This document shows positions 7,947 through 16,076 of a stretch of DNA of 64,000 bases, in pieces (the stretch's first letter is position 1; every line of letters begins with the position of its first letter). The notes beneath the pieces were generated by a model. It was not told the origin of the DNA. It saw only the letters and a list, made by a program, of their open reading frames with translations, and did no database searches. The translations under genes were made by a program, and so were the position numbers. Origin of the DNA: Ruminococcus sp. (GTDB taxonomy: Bacteria > Bacillota > Clostridia > Oscillospirales > Acutalibacteraceae); contig JAFQDM010000025.1 in the NCBI GenBank assembly GCA_017416065.1, forward strand, positions 1-64,000. Reading direction: 5' to 3'.

Positions 7947-7965
7947 TAATCTTCTTGATAATTCA
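7935..7965 (-). promoter_or_regulatory. sigma-F/sigma-G type promoter of sigG
   Basis: On the minus strand, TGAATT (7960-7965) and CAATACTA (7935-7942) are 17 nt apart. This is close to the known sigma-G consensus (TGAATA, 17-18, CATACTA) and fits autoregulation of sigG in the forespore. Confidence 0.75.
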
Positions 7966-8018
7966 ACATATATTCTTTGCTTCAAGATTGTTTTCGGCAA
8001 AGCAGAAGAAGAAAATGT

Positions 8019-8048
8019 TTGAAAGTGTAAAACAGAAAGTGGTATAAT
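8019..8048 (+). promoter_or_regulatory. sigma-A promoter of ZIP transporter gene
   Basis: TTGAAA (8019-8024), an 18-nt spacer and TATAAT (8043-8048), 35 nt before the ZIP start codon. Confidence 0.7.
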
Positions 8049-8082
8049 AATATATATCAATATGAGAAGCAGGTGACTCTGA

Positions 8083-8832
8083 ATGAACATAATCGTGCTC
8101 ACTGCACTTGGAATCGGCTCAGCAACTATCGTAGGAGCTGTTATAGGATTTCTTTTTAAAAACATCTCACACAAATTTTCTGATATCGTGCTCTCCTTTG
8201 CCGCAGGAGTTATGCTTGCGGCGGCGGTGCTGGGGCTTGTGGTTCCCTCCTTGGAGTTTGGCGGAAAATACAAGCTCCTGTTCACCATTGGGGGCATATT
8301 CACAGGTGCCGTGTGTCTCAATGTTATTGACAAAGCAGTGCCCCACCTGCACAGACTTGCAGGTAAAGATATTGAGCATCACCAAAACACGAACCTTAAT
8401 AAGGTACTGCTGTTTGTGTGTGCCATTGCCATTCACAACCTACCCGAGGGAATTGCCGCAGGCGTAAGTTTTGGCTCAGGGGACACCTCAAAAGCACTTA
8501 TGATTGCAGGGGGAATTGCTCTGCAGAATATCCCTGAGGGGCTTGTGATAATAAGTCCTATGCTAAACGCCGGAGTCAGTCCGCTTAGGACCTTCCTTAT
8601 AGCATCAGCTACGGGACTCATAGAGGTAGCGGGAACACTTTTGGGATATTTTGCAGTGAGTGTATCCTCGTCAGTTTTGCCCTTTGCCCTTGCCTTTGCA
8701 GGCGGTACCATGCTATATGTAATTAGTGATGAAATGATTCCCGAGACCCATCACAGCGACTCCCGCGGAGTCACCTACGCCTTGCTTGCCGGCTTCTGCC
8801 TGATGCTTGCAACAGACACCCTCCTGAGCTAA
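8083..8832 (+). CDS. ZIP-family divalent metal transporter
   Basis: 249 residues, nearly all hydrophobic, with about eight membrane segments. Two family signatures in the central helices carry metal ligands: HNLPEGIAAGVSFG and QNIPEGLVI. A short His-rich loop (HLHRLAGKDIEHHQN) lies between helices 3 and 4. The family (GufA/ZupT type) moves zinc and related metals into the cytoplasm. AGGTGA precedes the ATG, and a TATAAT promoter is seen upstream. It diverges from sigG with no functional link visible. Confidence 0.92.
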   Translation: MNIIVLTALGIGSATIVGAVIGFLFKNISHKFSDIVLSFAAGVMLAAAVLGLVVPSLEFGGKYKLLFTIGGIFTGAVCLNVIDKAVPHLHRLAGKDIEHHQNTNLNKVLLFVCAIAIHNLPEGIAAGVSFGSGDTSKALMIAGGIALQNIPEGLVIISPMLNAGVSPLRTFLIASATGLIEVAGTLLGYFAVSVSSSVLPFALAFAGGTMLYVISDEMIPETHHSDSRGVTYALLAGFCLMLATDTLLS

Positions 8833-8880
8833 AAAAACATCCCCCAACTTAACCCATTGATTTGGTTTAGTCGGGGGATA
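8832..8880. terminator. bidirectional terminator, ZIP gene / minus-strand module
   Basis: ATCCCCC-A-ACTTAACC pairs with GGTTTAGT-C-GGGGGAT. On the minus strand the stem is followed by GTTTTTTT, a good terminator for the minus-strand reading frame ending at 8921. It also ends the plus-strand ZIP gene, with a weaker tail. Confidence 0.8.
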
Positions 8881-8920
8881 TTATGTTAATTCATATATTC
8901 ACCAAGTTGTATTTGTACAC

Positions 8921-9208
8921 TTACTGCCACTGGGCTTCATAGTAGCTGTTATAAATTTTCTCTATAGGAACAAGGGTCATTCCGTCCTTTTCAGGCATAG
9001 CGACAGGTTTTGTATCGTACCCATTGTCATCAACAATGCTGATACACTTAGCCTGAGCAGGCACCATCAAACTGTAGCCACCCCTGAGAGCGTCAAACGC
9101 ACCCTCAACACCCGGGTATTTAACCATATCTCCCTCTGTCTCATTATAGTAATAGAAGGTCATTTTGTCGCTGTGCGGCCAATCCACGCCTTTCCGGGTG
9201 AAAACCAA
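8921..9208 (-). pseudogene. CBM26-like starch-binding module, in frame after a stop codon
   Basis: About 95 codons continuing in the same frame directly behind the TAA of the LRR-dockerin gene (9212-9214). No ribosome site precedes the only near start, a TTG at 9208. The translation has the layout of a starch-binding module: VFTRKGVDWP..., KMTFYYYNETEG, a YPGVEGA segment, then a SIVDDNGYDTKPV end strand. That resembles the VYFTN-YxYxW-WPG-IIFNNG pattern of CBM26, but several aromatic positions are changed. It may be a degraded C-terminal domain, a readthrough extension or a recombination remnant. Confidence refers to the fragment being derived from a real protein module. Confidence 0.55.
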
Positions 9209-9211
9209 ATA

Positions 9212-10531
9212 TTACAGGCGAATATCTGTCATCTCTCCGATATCAAGCCCTGTGTCCATACCCGCAACGTACTTCTGGATTGCTGTGACATCCTTGATAT
9301 TGAGGGTGTCGTTTGAGTCTGCATCAGCAAGCTTGAGCCCGCTATCGGAAAGCACCGTAAGGTCTGCAAGGTGCTTCTGGATAGCGGTTGCATCCTTAAC
9401 GTTAATCGTTCTGTCTATGTTAGAATCTCCTCTTTTGCCAAAGCACTCGTCATTGGTGGTCTCCATCTGTGTTGTAGCTTCAAAGGTAATCATGTTCTCC
9501 AGTGCATACCTATGAGCCGCAGAGCCTATCTCTCCGCACAGCACAAAGTTGTAGTGACGGTACTTGGTAATACGTTCACCGGTTAATCTATCGTGATACA
9601 AATAACCCTCATAGCCGAAAGCATATTCGCCGATTTCCGTTACTGAGGAAGGTACGTATATTTTCTTAAGCCCTTCGCAAGTCGCAAAGGCATAGGCACC
9701 TATCTTGGTAACAGTTTCGGGAATCTCTATGGAGGTAAGGCTTTTACAATTAGTAAATCCGCGTTCTCCAATGGCGGTAATACCGTCTTCAATTTTAACA
9801 TCCGTGAGTTTTTCGCAACCGGAGAACAACCTGTCTGCCACAACCCCGTGCTCTACGGGAACAGTGCCTTTTTCCACGGTATTTATTGTAAGATATTCAA
9901 GTCCGTGAGGAATAGTTTTTGGAAATACAACTTCCTTAATTACCGTATCTGTAAAAATAACAGCACGCTGAGAAACGCAGGTTGTACCCTCACGCACCAC
10001 AAGGGTCTCGGGCACGTCCTGCTTAACCGCCATAAGATTTGTACCAATGTATAAGACACCGTTGTCCCAATTATCTGGATTTTTGTAATATGCTATATCA
10101 TAAATAAAATCCTGATACACAATATCCACAAGAGATGAGGGAAGGTTGATTTCCTCTGCCTTTTTGAAATTGTACAGAAACATACTGCCTATTGTGAGTA
10201 CTCCCTCAGAAACAGTAAGGCTTTTTGCCTCTGCGGCACCTTGGAATTTCTGTGCGTAACCGCTGACACCCGTTACCTTGTGCCCGTCAACCTCTGATGG
10301 GATCACAACGTCAACAGAGTCTTCGGGTGCACCGCAAACTACGGCTGTATTATCGGATCTCAGGCGATACATATATCCCTCCTTTGTGGTGTATACCTTT
10401 TCGGAAAGTTCTTCCTTTTCAGCTATAATGCCTGCTCCTACTTCTGCTTTTGACACTGCGGCAAAAACAGAGGCACCGCAAGCTGAAACAGAAATCACAA
10501 GCACCATTATAAAGACAAGTATTTTCTTCAT
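9212..10531 (-). CDS. secreted BspA-like leucine-rich-repeat protein with dockerin
   Basis: About 439 residues from the ATG at 10531, which has AAAGGAGG 7 nt before it (a GTG 21 nt further upstream is not preferred). It has a signal peptide (MKKILVFIMVLVISVSACGASVFA), then LRR_5/BspA-type repeats in the middle (VVIPSEVDGHKVTGV, LTIGSMFLYN, AIGERGFTNCKSLTSIEIP, IGAYAFATCEGLKKIYVP), then a C-terminal type I dockerin with two duplicated segments (INVKDATAIQKHLADL and LNIKDVTAIQKYVAGM). BspA repeats bind proteins or surfaces; the dockerin should dock it to a cohesin. The dockerin ends at the stop codon, which a starch-binding-like frame follows. Confidence 0.88.
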   Translation of the reverse strand: MKKILVFIMVLVISVSACGASVFAAVSKAEVGAGIIAEKEELSEKVYTTKEGYMYRLRSDNTAVVCGAPEDSVDVVIPSEVDGHKVTGVSGYAQKFQGAAEAKSLTVSEGVLTIGSMFLYNFKKAEEINLPSSLVDIVYQDFIYDIAYYKNPDNWDNGVLYIGTNLMAVKQDVPETLVVREGTTCVSQRAVIFTDTVIKEVVFPKTIPHGLEYLTINTVEKGTVPVEHGVVADRLFSGCEKLTDVKIEDGITAIGERGFTNCKSLTSIEIPETVTKIGAYAFATCEGLKKIYVPSSVTEIGEYAFGYEGYLYHDRLTGERITKYRHYNFVLCGEIGSAAHRYALENMITFEATTQMETTNDECFGKRGDSNIDRTINVKDATAIQKHLADLTVLSDSGLKLADADSNDTLNIKDVTAIQKYVAGMDTGLDIGEMTDIRL

Positions 10532-10559
10532 ACCGAAACCTCCTTTGTTCACTACACTA

Positions 10560-10588
10560 ATTCTAACATTTTAGACAGCATTTGTCAA
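10560..10588 (-). promoter_or_regulatory. sigma-A promoter of LRR-dockerin gene
   Basis: On the minus strand, TTGACA (10583-10588), a 17-nt spacer and TAGAAT (10560-10565), about 30 nt before the start codon. Confidence 0.8.
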
Positions 10589-10628
10589 CAAAATTCCCCG
10601 CCAACAGCAAAAATGTTGACGAGGAATC
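10588..10628 (-). terminator. terminator after second M56 gene
   Basis: On the minus strand, ATTCCTCGTCAACA pairs with TGTTGGCGGGGAAT (G-T pairs included), then TTTTG. It lies downstream of the 477-residue M56 gene, and its U tract overlaps the -35 of the next gene. The 16-mer at 10629-10644 next to it is identical to 8881-8896 beside the other hairpin. Confidence 0.78.
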
Positions 10629-10751
10629 TTATGTTAATTCATATTAATATATTACGGAAACATCCATATTTTTCGGGATGACTGTACTCATTGTATGTAA
10701 TCAGATCTTCTCCTTTATAAATTGTTGAAGCTATATAAAGACCAATTAGCT

Positions 10752-12185
10752 TTAGTAGATCCAAGCGGATTTCCAGCCGACAGCTTCATCCTGTCTGCTT
10801 GAACCAATATTCACCCTGGGAGCATCCCATCTGATCGGCTCAGAGATACCATTGTTATAATAGCCGTTTTGATACAAACTGCCAAACGTATTGTCGTAAA
10901 AGCTATAATCAAACTCTCCAAAGGGATTCGTCATGCTTTCATAGGGAATCGTGAATGGCTCAATCTGTATTTTTTCAGTCTCCTTATTTTCTTCTGATTC
11001 ATAGTAGTAATCATCTGAGTAGTCGTCCGAGTAATCATCGGAATAATCCTCGGTATAATAGTCCTCTGAATAGTAGGTATCCTCATACTCATAGTACTGT
11101 TCAGGCTCTGTAGGCTCTTCTGTCTGAGGCTCGGTTACAGGCTGAGTCGCAGGTTCCGTTTCGGGCTCGGTCTGAGCCTGTGTGTACTCTGTATATTCCT
11201 CTGTAACCCTGCCGTCGGAGTATATCTTGAGCATATCCTGCTGTGCCGCGGCTATGGGGTCTGTCAGCAGGCAAAGAGAAAGCGACACTATAAGCACCAG
11301 CGCAAAAACTCCGATAACTGCCGCAGGACGACGGTACTTAAGGGTCTTTTTGATCCTCATACCCACGGAGTTTTCTCCGAACGCAATGGGATAGACCGCC
11401 CTGCTGCCTGAGGGCATTTTGCACTTGAGAAGCGCCATGGCGTATGACTTTTTCTGCCCAAGCTTATAGTTCCTTATTACCTTTTCGTCGCAGGCAACCT
11501 CCACATCTGCACAGAACAGAAGGTACGCCGCCCACAAAAGAGGGTTGAACCAATGCACACACAAAAGCACAAAGCCCATAGGCTTCCAGATATGGTCAAG
11601 GCGCTTTATGTGGGCCTGCTCGTGAAGAAGCACCTGCTTCCTTGTTTTTCTGTCCAGGTTAAAGGGGATGTAGATCTGAGGTTTTAAGAAGCCCATAACG
11701 AATGGAGAGCTTACCTTTTCAGACATACGGATGTTGTCCTTATATAGCACAGCATCTGCAAAGCGGCACCTGGCTCTTAAGTAAGACACTGCCCCGTACA
11801 GCATCATAAGCGATGCTCCGAAAACCCACACACAGCTCACAACGTCTGCAAGCTGAGTCTTCCCCAAAGAGGCTTGGGACTGTGTTTCCACGGGAGGAGT
11901 TATCCTTGTGAACTCCCTGTCCTGTGATTCGTCAAAAACCAACGCCGTGTCGATGTTTTCCTGCTCAAGGGAAGCGCTCTGCACGTAAAATGTGTTTTGC
12001 GGAATTACCGACAGCCGACTCTGGGGCAGCACAGGGCACAAAAGCCGCAAAGCCACCACCATCCACATAAGGCAGGTGATCCACCTGGGGGCACCCTTGA
12101 GCAACAAGCGCGCCAAAAGCACCACCGAGGTCACAAGTGCCGCGGTGATGCTGATTCTCAGTACACTAAGGAAAACAAAGGTCAT
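10752..12185 (-). CDS. BlaR1-type M56 membrane metalloprotease with acidic Tyr/Asp-rich tail
   Basis: 477 residues. It has membrane helices near 5-30 and 38-55, one near 112-132, the zinc motif HEQAH at about 188-192, a downstream DVEVACDEKVI, and a last helix near 290-312. The extracytoplasmic C terminus is not a penicillin-binding domain. It is a Thr-Glu-Pro linker followed by about 50 residues dominated by Tyr, Asp, Glu and Ser (including repeated DYSDD words), then an uncharged end. The start codon overlaps the BlaI-type gene stop (TAATG), so the two are translationally coupled. It probably senses a signal, possibly a cation or cell-wall stress, and destroys the repressor; the signal is unknown. 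Confidence 0.87.
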   Translation of the reverse strand: MTFVFLSVLRISITAALVTSVVLLARLLLKGAPRWITCLMWMVVALRLLCPVLPQSRLSVIPQNTFYVQSASLEQENIDTALVFDESQDREFTRITPPVETQSQASLGKTQLADVVSCVWVFGASLMMLYGAVSYLRARCRFADAVLYKDNIRMSEKVSSPFVMGFLKPQIYIPFNLDRKTRKQVLLHEQAHIKRLDHIWKPMGFVLLCVHWFNPLLWAAYLLFCADVEVACDEKVIRNYKLGQKKSYAMALLKCKMPSGSRAVYPIAFGENSVGMRIKKTLKYRRPAAVIGVFALVLIVSLSLCLLTDPIAAAQQDMLKIYSDGRVTEEYTEYTQAQTEPETEPATQPVTEPQTEEPTEPEQYYEYEDTYYSEDYYTEDYSDDYSDDYSDDYYYESEENKETEKIQIEPFTIPYESMTNPFGEFDYSFYDNTFGSLYQNGYYNNGISEPIRWDAPRVNIGSSRQDEAVGWKSAWIY

Positions 12186-12544
12186 TATTTCTCTGCACTT
12201 TCTATCATGCGACGCAATGCGTCTGCCTCATCCTTTTTAAGCTTTCTGCTTTTGGCGAATGCCGCGATGAACGCAGGCAAAGAGCCCTCAAACTTTTTCT
12301 CCATCATCTGCTCAAACTCAGAGATCTGAGCCTCTTCCTTGGAGATAAGAGAGCTGACTATGGTGTTCACGTTCTGAACCACTCCACGGTCAGAGAGTCT
12401 CTTGATTACCGTGTAGGTAGTGGTGCGTGACCAGCCCAGCCTCTCTTTGCAAAGCTCTGCAAGCTTTGCGCTCTTTACCGGCTCAACCTCCCACAGAATA
12501 AGACAAAATCTGTACTCGCTGTCAAAAATTACAGGTACATTCAT
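12185..12544 (-). CDS. BlaI/MecI/CopY-family transcriptional repressor (second copy)
   Basis: 119 residues, a paralogue of the repressor at 2556-2918. It has a winged helix-turn-helix (YRFCLILWEVEPVKSAKLAEL, TTYTVIKRLSDRGVV) and the same end pattern (FEGSLPAFIAAFAK, EADALRRMIESAEK). It is coupled to the M56 gene by a 1-nt overlap. Its promoter lacks the GTTTAY-N5-ATAAAC sites seen upstream of the first pair, so the two systems probably recognise different operators. Confidence 0.92.
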   Translation of the reverse strand: MNVPVIFDSEYRFCLILWEVEPVKSAKLAELCKERLGWSRTTTYTVIKRLSDRGVVQNVNTIVSSLISKEEAQISEFEQMMEKKFEGSLPAFIAAFAKSRKLKKDEADALRRMIESAEK

Positions 12545-12582
12545 TTTTTACCCACCCTTTCAAAAAATAAATTTTGTCATTG

Positions 12583-12627
12583 ACTTTCATCATCTAAAGT
12601 GTAACACAAAAAAAATAAGGATGTCAA
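12583..12627 (-). promoter_or_regulatory. promoter and candidate operator of second blaI-type gene
   Basis: On the minus strand, TTGACA (12622-12627), an 18-nt spacer and TACACT (12598-12603). A dyad ACTTT-N8-AAAGT at 12583-12600 overlaps the end of the -10 and is a candidate operator. Confidence 0.6.
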
Positions 12628-12654
12628 GTTTTGGAAGCATTAAAAGCCGAAAAA

Positions 12655-12701
12655 ATCGCAAAAAATCTCCCTATCTGAGCATTTTGGGTCAGACAGGGAG
12701 A
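12655..12701 (-). terminator. terminator of rmuC
   Basis: On the minus strand, TCTCCCTGTCTGA pairs with TCAGATAGGGAGA, followed by TTTTTTG. It lies 35 nt after the rmuC stop. Confidence 0.88.
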
Positions 12702-12735
12702 CAATAAAGCAATATTTACTGTTTCCGCCAAGAAG

Positions 12736-14004
12736 TTATTCCGCTTCTTCGGGGAGGGCATCTGCCGTGCCCAAGGACTCAAGAGGCAGAGGATTCGCCT
12801 CAACAGAGGACAGCTTGCGGCAGATCTGACGGGTTCTGACTCCCACCAGCTTGTCAAGCTCTGAGTTTGCCTGGTCAAGGCGCTGTTGGGTAAGGGCGAG
12901 CACGTCGTTGAATTTCTCGAACTCGGTCTTTACCGCCCCCAGAACCTTCCACACCTCTGCGGAGCGCTTCTGCACCGCCAGGGTCTTAAAGCCCATCTGC
13001 AGAGAATTAAGCAGAGCCGCCATAGTGCTGGGACCTGCAATGTTCACCTTGTAATCTCTCTGCAAGGTCTCAACCATACCTCGGTTGACCGCCTCTGCAT
13101 AAAGCCCCTCGGTAGGCAGGAACATAACCGCAAATTCCGTTGTTGCAGGGGGATCTATGTATTTATCGCGGATATCCTTAGCTTCCTTTTTAAGAGTGGT
13201 GATAAGAAGCTTTGCGGCGGCCTCCACCTGCTCCTTGGAGCCTGATTCGTAAGCCTGCTGCAAGGCGGCGTAGGTGTCTCCGGGGAACTTTGAGTCTATG
13301 GGCAGGTAAATAAAGCCCTCGTCCTCTGCAGGGAGCTTCACCGCAAACTCCACTCGCTCCGTACTGCGGTGTTTGGTGACCACGTTTTCCTCGTACTGCT
13401 CGGGAGCCAGTATCTCTTTGAGTATGGAGCCCAGCTGTATCTCGCCCAGTATTCCGCGGGTCTTCACGTTGGAGAGCACCTTCTTAAGGTCTCCGACTCC
13501 CACGGCAAGTGTGCGCATTTCTCCAAGCCCCTTGTACACCTGCTCCAGCCTTTCGTTCACAAGAGCAAAGGACTGGGTCATTTTATCCTCAAGTGTCTTC
13601 TGAAGCTTTTCGTCCACGGTCTTGCGCATTTCGTCCAGCTTGCGGTTGTTGTCCTCCTGCATATATGTCAGGCGCTTCTCAACCGTTGCACGGATGTTGT
13701 CAAGCTTCTGCTCGTTTTCAAGGGAGAAGGTCTTGAGCCTTTCTTCAAGCTGTGTCATCTTGTCGTTCTGGCTTTCTGAGGCACTGCGCTGATTTGTGGC
13801 TATCATATCCCCCAGATTCTTCACAGTTTGCTGAACGTTTGCTCCCATCTCCTGCCGAAGGGTGGCACCCTCTGAGCGAAAAGCCTCCTGCATTCTGTGC
13901 ACGGTGTCCTCTGAGCCCTTGGGGCCTTTGTTCACCTTCAAAAGCAGGATCAAAACCCCAATGCAGAGCACACAAAGCAGGGCAATAATTACGTAATCAA
14001 GCAT
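12736..14004 (-). CDS. rmuC: RmuC family DNA recombination protein
   Basis: About 422 residues from the ATG at 14004, chosen because GAGGAGG lies 8 nt before it. It has one N-terminal membrane helix (YVIIALLCVLCIGVLILLL), a long coiled coil (about 40-150), then the RmuC nuclease-like domain with the family segments LGEIQLGSIL, DSKFPGDTYAALQQA, EFAVMFLPTEGLYAEAV and GPSTMAALLNSLQMGFKTLA. In E. coli RmuC limits recombination at inverted repeats; its biochemical activity is still uncertain. It lies downstream of the S1-domain gene with about 110 nt between them. Confidence 0.93.
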   Translation of the reverse strand: MLDYVIIALLCVLCIGVLILLLKVNKGPKGSEDTVHRMQEAFRSEGATLRQEMGANVQQTVKNLGDMIATNQRSASESQNDKMTQLEERLKTFSLENEQKLDNIRATVEKRLTYMQEDNNRKLDEMRKTVDEKLQKTLEDKMTQSFALVNERLEQVYKGLGEMRTLAVGVGDLKKVLSNVKTRGILGEIQLGSILKEILAPEQYEENVVTKHRSTERVEFAVKLPAEDEGFIYLPIDSKFPGDTYAALQQAYESGSKEQVEAAAKLLITTLKKEAKDIRDKYIDPPATTEFAVMFLPTEGLYAEAVNRGMVETLQRDYKVNIAGPSTMAALLNSLQMGFKTLAVQKRSAEVWKVLGAVKTEFEKFNDVLALTQQRLDQANSELDKLVGVRTRQICRKLSSVEANPLPLESLGTADALPEEAE

Positions 14005-14117
14005 AGCCTGACCTCCTCTCAAACTCTGAGATAATCATAGCACCTACCCTGCCCCACTGTCAACACAAAAACCCGTCCAAAAAAAGCACAGACCTGTTTA
14101 TAGTACATCAGAATCTT

Positions 14118-15011
14118 CTATTCAAACACGGATTCTATATATTTTTCGCACCCTTCGGGGGAATAGAGGAATCTGTCCATATGCTCCCCCGTGTAGTAGT
14201 ACTTGGGATTCTGCGGAGAGTATTTGTAGTCAAAGGTCTCCACGATTATAAGCTTCACCTTCATTTTATCGGGGATTATGCTCTTTATGTACACGCTTGC
14301 CTGCTGACCCACTTTTATTCCCTCCTTGCTCTCTGCAAGACCTGCAAGGTTTGGAGCAAGCTCCACAAAGGCACCGTAGTTTTCTATTGAACGGATAACC
14401 CCTGCCACGGTCTCTCCTGCGGCAAACTGCGCCGCGTTCTCCTGCCATGTGCCCAGAAGTTCCTTGTGGCTCAGGCTTATCCTGCCGTTTTCCATGGATT
14501 TTATCACAGCCTTTATATCCATACCCACGGTGAACCTCTCTGATGGATGCTCTATCCTTGATACTGAGATGGCATCAATGGGCAGAAGCGCCACGATTCC
14601 GCAGCCTATATCCGCAAAGGCCCCAAAGGACTCAAGGTGGGTTATCCTTGCACTCACCACATCCCCCACCCGCAGGTTATTAACGTAAGCCTCCAGGCAT
14701 CTTTGCTGTGCGGCCTCTCTTGAGAGAAGCGCCACGGTAGCACCGCTTTCGTCGCGCTCAAAGCCCGTTATCACAAAGCTTACGGGTCTGTTCACCCTGG
14801 AGATGACCGCAATGTCCCGCACTCTGCCCTCGCGAATTCCAAGGGCACCCTCACGGCGGGGAATCACTCCCTTGATGCACCCCAAATCCACCGTCAGATT
14901 GTGAGAGGAATCGCAGACAGTTGCCCTTGCCTCCAGAATCCTTCCGTCACGGTAGGCATCACACAGGGTAGACACACTCTCCAGATACATATTGTTCTCT
15001 TTTTTCTCCAT
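14118..15011 (-). CDS. multi-S1-domain RNA-binding protein
   Basis: 297 residues from the ATG at 15011, with GAAGGA 7 nt before it. It contains two or three S1 folds: one degenerate unit at about 25-90, a clear unit at about 105-175 (VGDVVSARITHLESFGAFADIGCGIVALLP, ending ISLSHKELLG), and another at about 185-250 (GETVAGVIRSIENYGAFVELAPNLAGLAE). The layout is like the ribosomal protein S1-like proteins of Clostridia, and it probably binds RNA or the ribosome. The C-terminal about 35 residues are Tyr-rich and not recognised. Confidence 0.85.
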   Translation of the reverse strand: MEKKENNMYLESVSTLCDAYRDGRILEARATVCDSSHNLTVDLGCIKGVIPRREGALGIREGRVRDIAVISRVNRPVSFVITGFERDESGATVALLSREAAQQRCLEAYVNNLRVGDVVSARITHLESFGAFADIGCGIVALLPIDAISVSRIEHPSERFTVGMDIKAVIKSMENGRISLSHKELLGTWQENAAQFAAGETVAGVIRSIENYGAFVELAPNLAGLAESKEGIKVGQQASVYIKSIIPDKMKVKLIIVETFDYKYSPQNPKYYYTGEHMDRFLYSPEGCEKYIESVFE

Positions 15012-15131
15012 AAGACATCCTTCAGGTAAAAAGTCCGTCATATTATAAGCCTCCGAATATATTTTCTTTCATAAACAAATCTATGAAAACAGGCGGATTA
15101 ATATGACATAAATAATTCACACAAATTCCTA

Positions 15132-15160
15132 TTGAAAAAATCTGCAATATAATGTAAAAT
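15132..15160 (+). promoter_or_regulatory. sigma-A promoter of cohesin-like gene
   Basis: TTGAAA (15132-15137), a 17-nt spacer and TAAAAT (15155-15160). Confidence 0.7.
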
Positions 15161-15196
15161 ATATAGTATCTATTGTTAAAGAAAAGAAGTATGCGT

Positions 15197-16027
15197 ATGA
15201 AATCAAAAAAACTCACGGCAATTTGCCTTTGTGCCGTGCTCCTTGGAAGTATGGCTTTTACCGCCTGCAAAAAGGCAGAGCCTGCAAGCGCTACTGCAGA
15301 CGAGGTGACCGTTACCTCCTCTGCCCCTGCCACAGAGGCCACCACAGAGCCACAGACAGAGCCCACCACTCAGCCGCAGGCAGAGACCAAGCCTGCCACT
15401 ACCGAGGCTCCCAAAACAGAGCCCGCAACAAAGGCTCCCTCAAAGCAAAACTCTGATTCAGGCAACTCAGGCAATACAGCAAACAAGCCCGACAGCAGCT
15501 CAAACAGCAACTCAGGCAACAACTCAGGCAACAGCTCGGACTCTGCTCAGAATAAGCCCGTCACCTGCATCATCACCGTTGACGGCAAAGACCACAAAGT
15601 AAACCTTGACGATACCCTGACCTACACCTGCTATGTTAAAACTCCAAAAAAGATAGAGAACGTGCAGGCAAGCCTTAACTACCCGGGCACCACCCTTGAG
15701 CTTCTGGACACGGTGCTTGTGGCAGATCAGGAGGATCCCTCCAAAATATCCCCCGAAGAGCTCCAAAAGGTCTTCCCCGTGCTTAAGTCAAGCGTTATCT
15801 ACAATGCCTTTAATCACAACATCATCAAGTTCAACGCCTCCAACATTTCAGGAATGGACTTCACAAAGGGAGATTACCTCATAAAGCTCCGCTTCAAGGT
15901 CATCTCCGGAATAAACGGTGCAGTTTCCACCAAGATCGAGTTTATGGACGAGGTAGGCGGCAAGCCTTACGTTGACGACTTTAAGATCTCAGAACAGGTT
16001 GAGTTCAAAGAAGAGCTCACAAAGTAA
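15197..16027 (+). CDS. anchored secreted protein with cohesin-like domain
   Basis: 276 residues from ATG 15197; ATG 15191 is also possible, as the AAGAAG ribosome site is weak. The N terminus is a lipoprotein-like signal peptide with Cys at about 24 (AFTAC, an imperfect lipobox). Then come a Thr-Glu-Pro stretch, an Asn/Ser/Gly-rich linker of about 50 residues, and a C-terminal domain of about 140 residues. That domain has the strand pattern of a cohesin: DDTLTYTCYVKTP, VQASLNYPGTTLELLD, IIKFNASNISGMDF, and YLIKLRFKVISG. Cohesins bind dockerins, and three dockerin proteins lie in this window. The assignment is by pattern only and could be another cohesin-fold (CBM2/3-like) domain. Confidence 0.6.
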   Translation: MKSKKLTAICLCAVLLGSMAFTACKKAEPASATADEVTVTSSAPATEATTEPQTEPTTQPQAETKPATTEAPKTEPATKAPSKQNSDSGNSGNTANKPDSSSNSNSGNNSGNSSDSAQNKPVTCIITVDGKDHKVNLDDTLTYTCYVKTPKKIENVQASLNYPGTTLELLDTVLVADQEDPSKISPEELQKVFPVLKSSVIYNAFNHNIIKFNASNISGMDFTKGDYLIKLRFKVISGINGAVSTKIEFMDEVGGKPYVDDFKISEQVEFKEELTK

Positions 16028-16076
16028 ACGCGATAGATCAACATAAAATATTCAATTACCGAAAGGAAAAACTCAG

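Noticed and set aside
7905..8333. Longer sigG start giving a 404-residue protein
   Set aside because: The extra 143 residues show no sigma-factor similarity, overlap the divergent ZIP gene on the other strand, and the TTG at 7904 has a ribosome site and gives the family's normal length.
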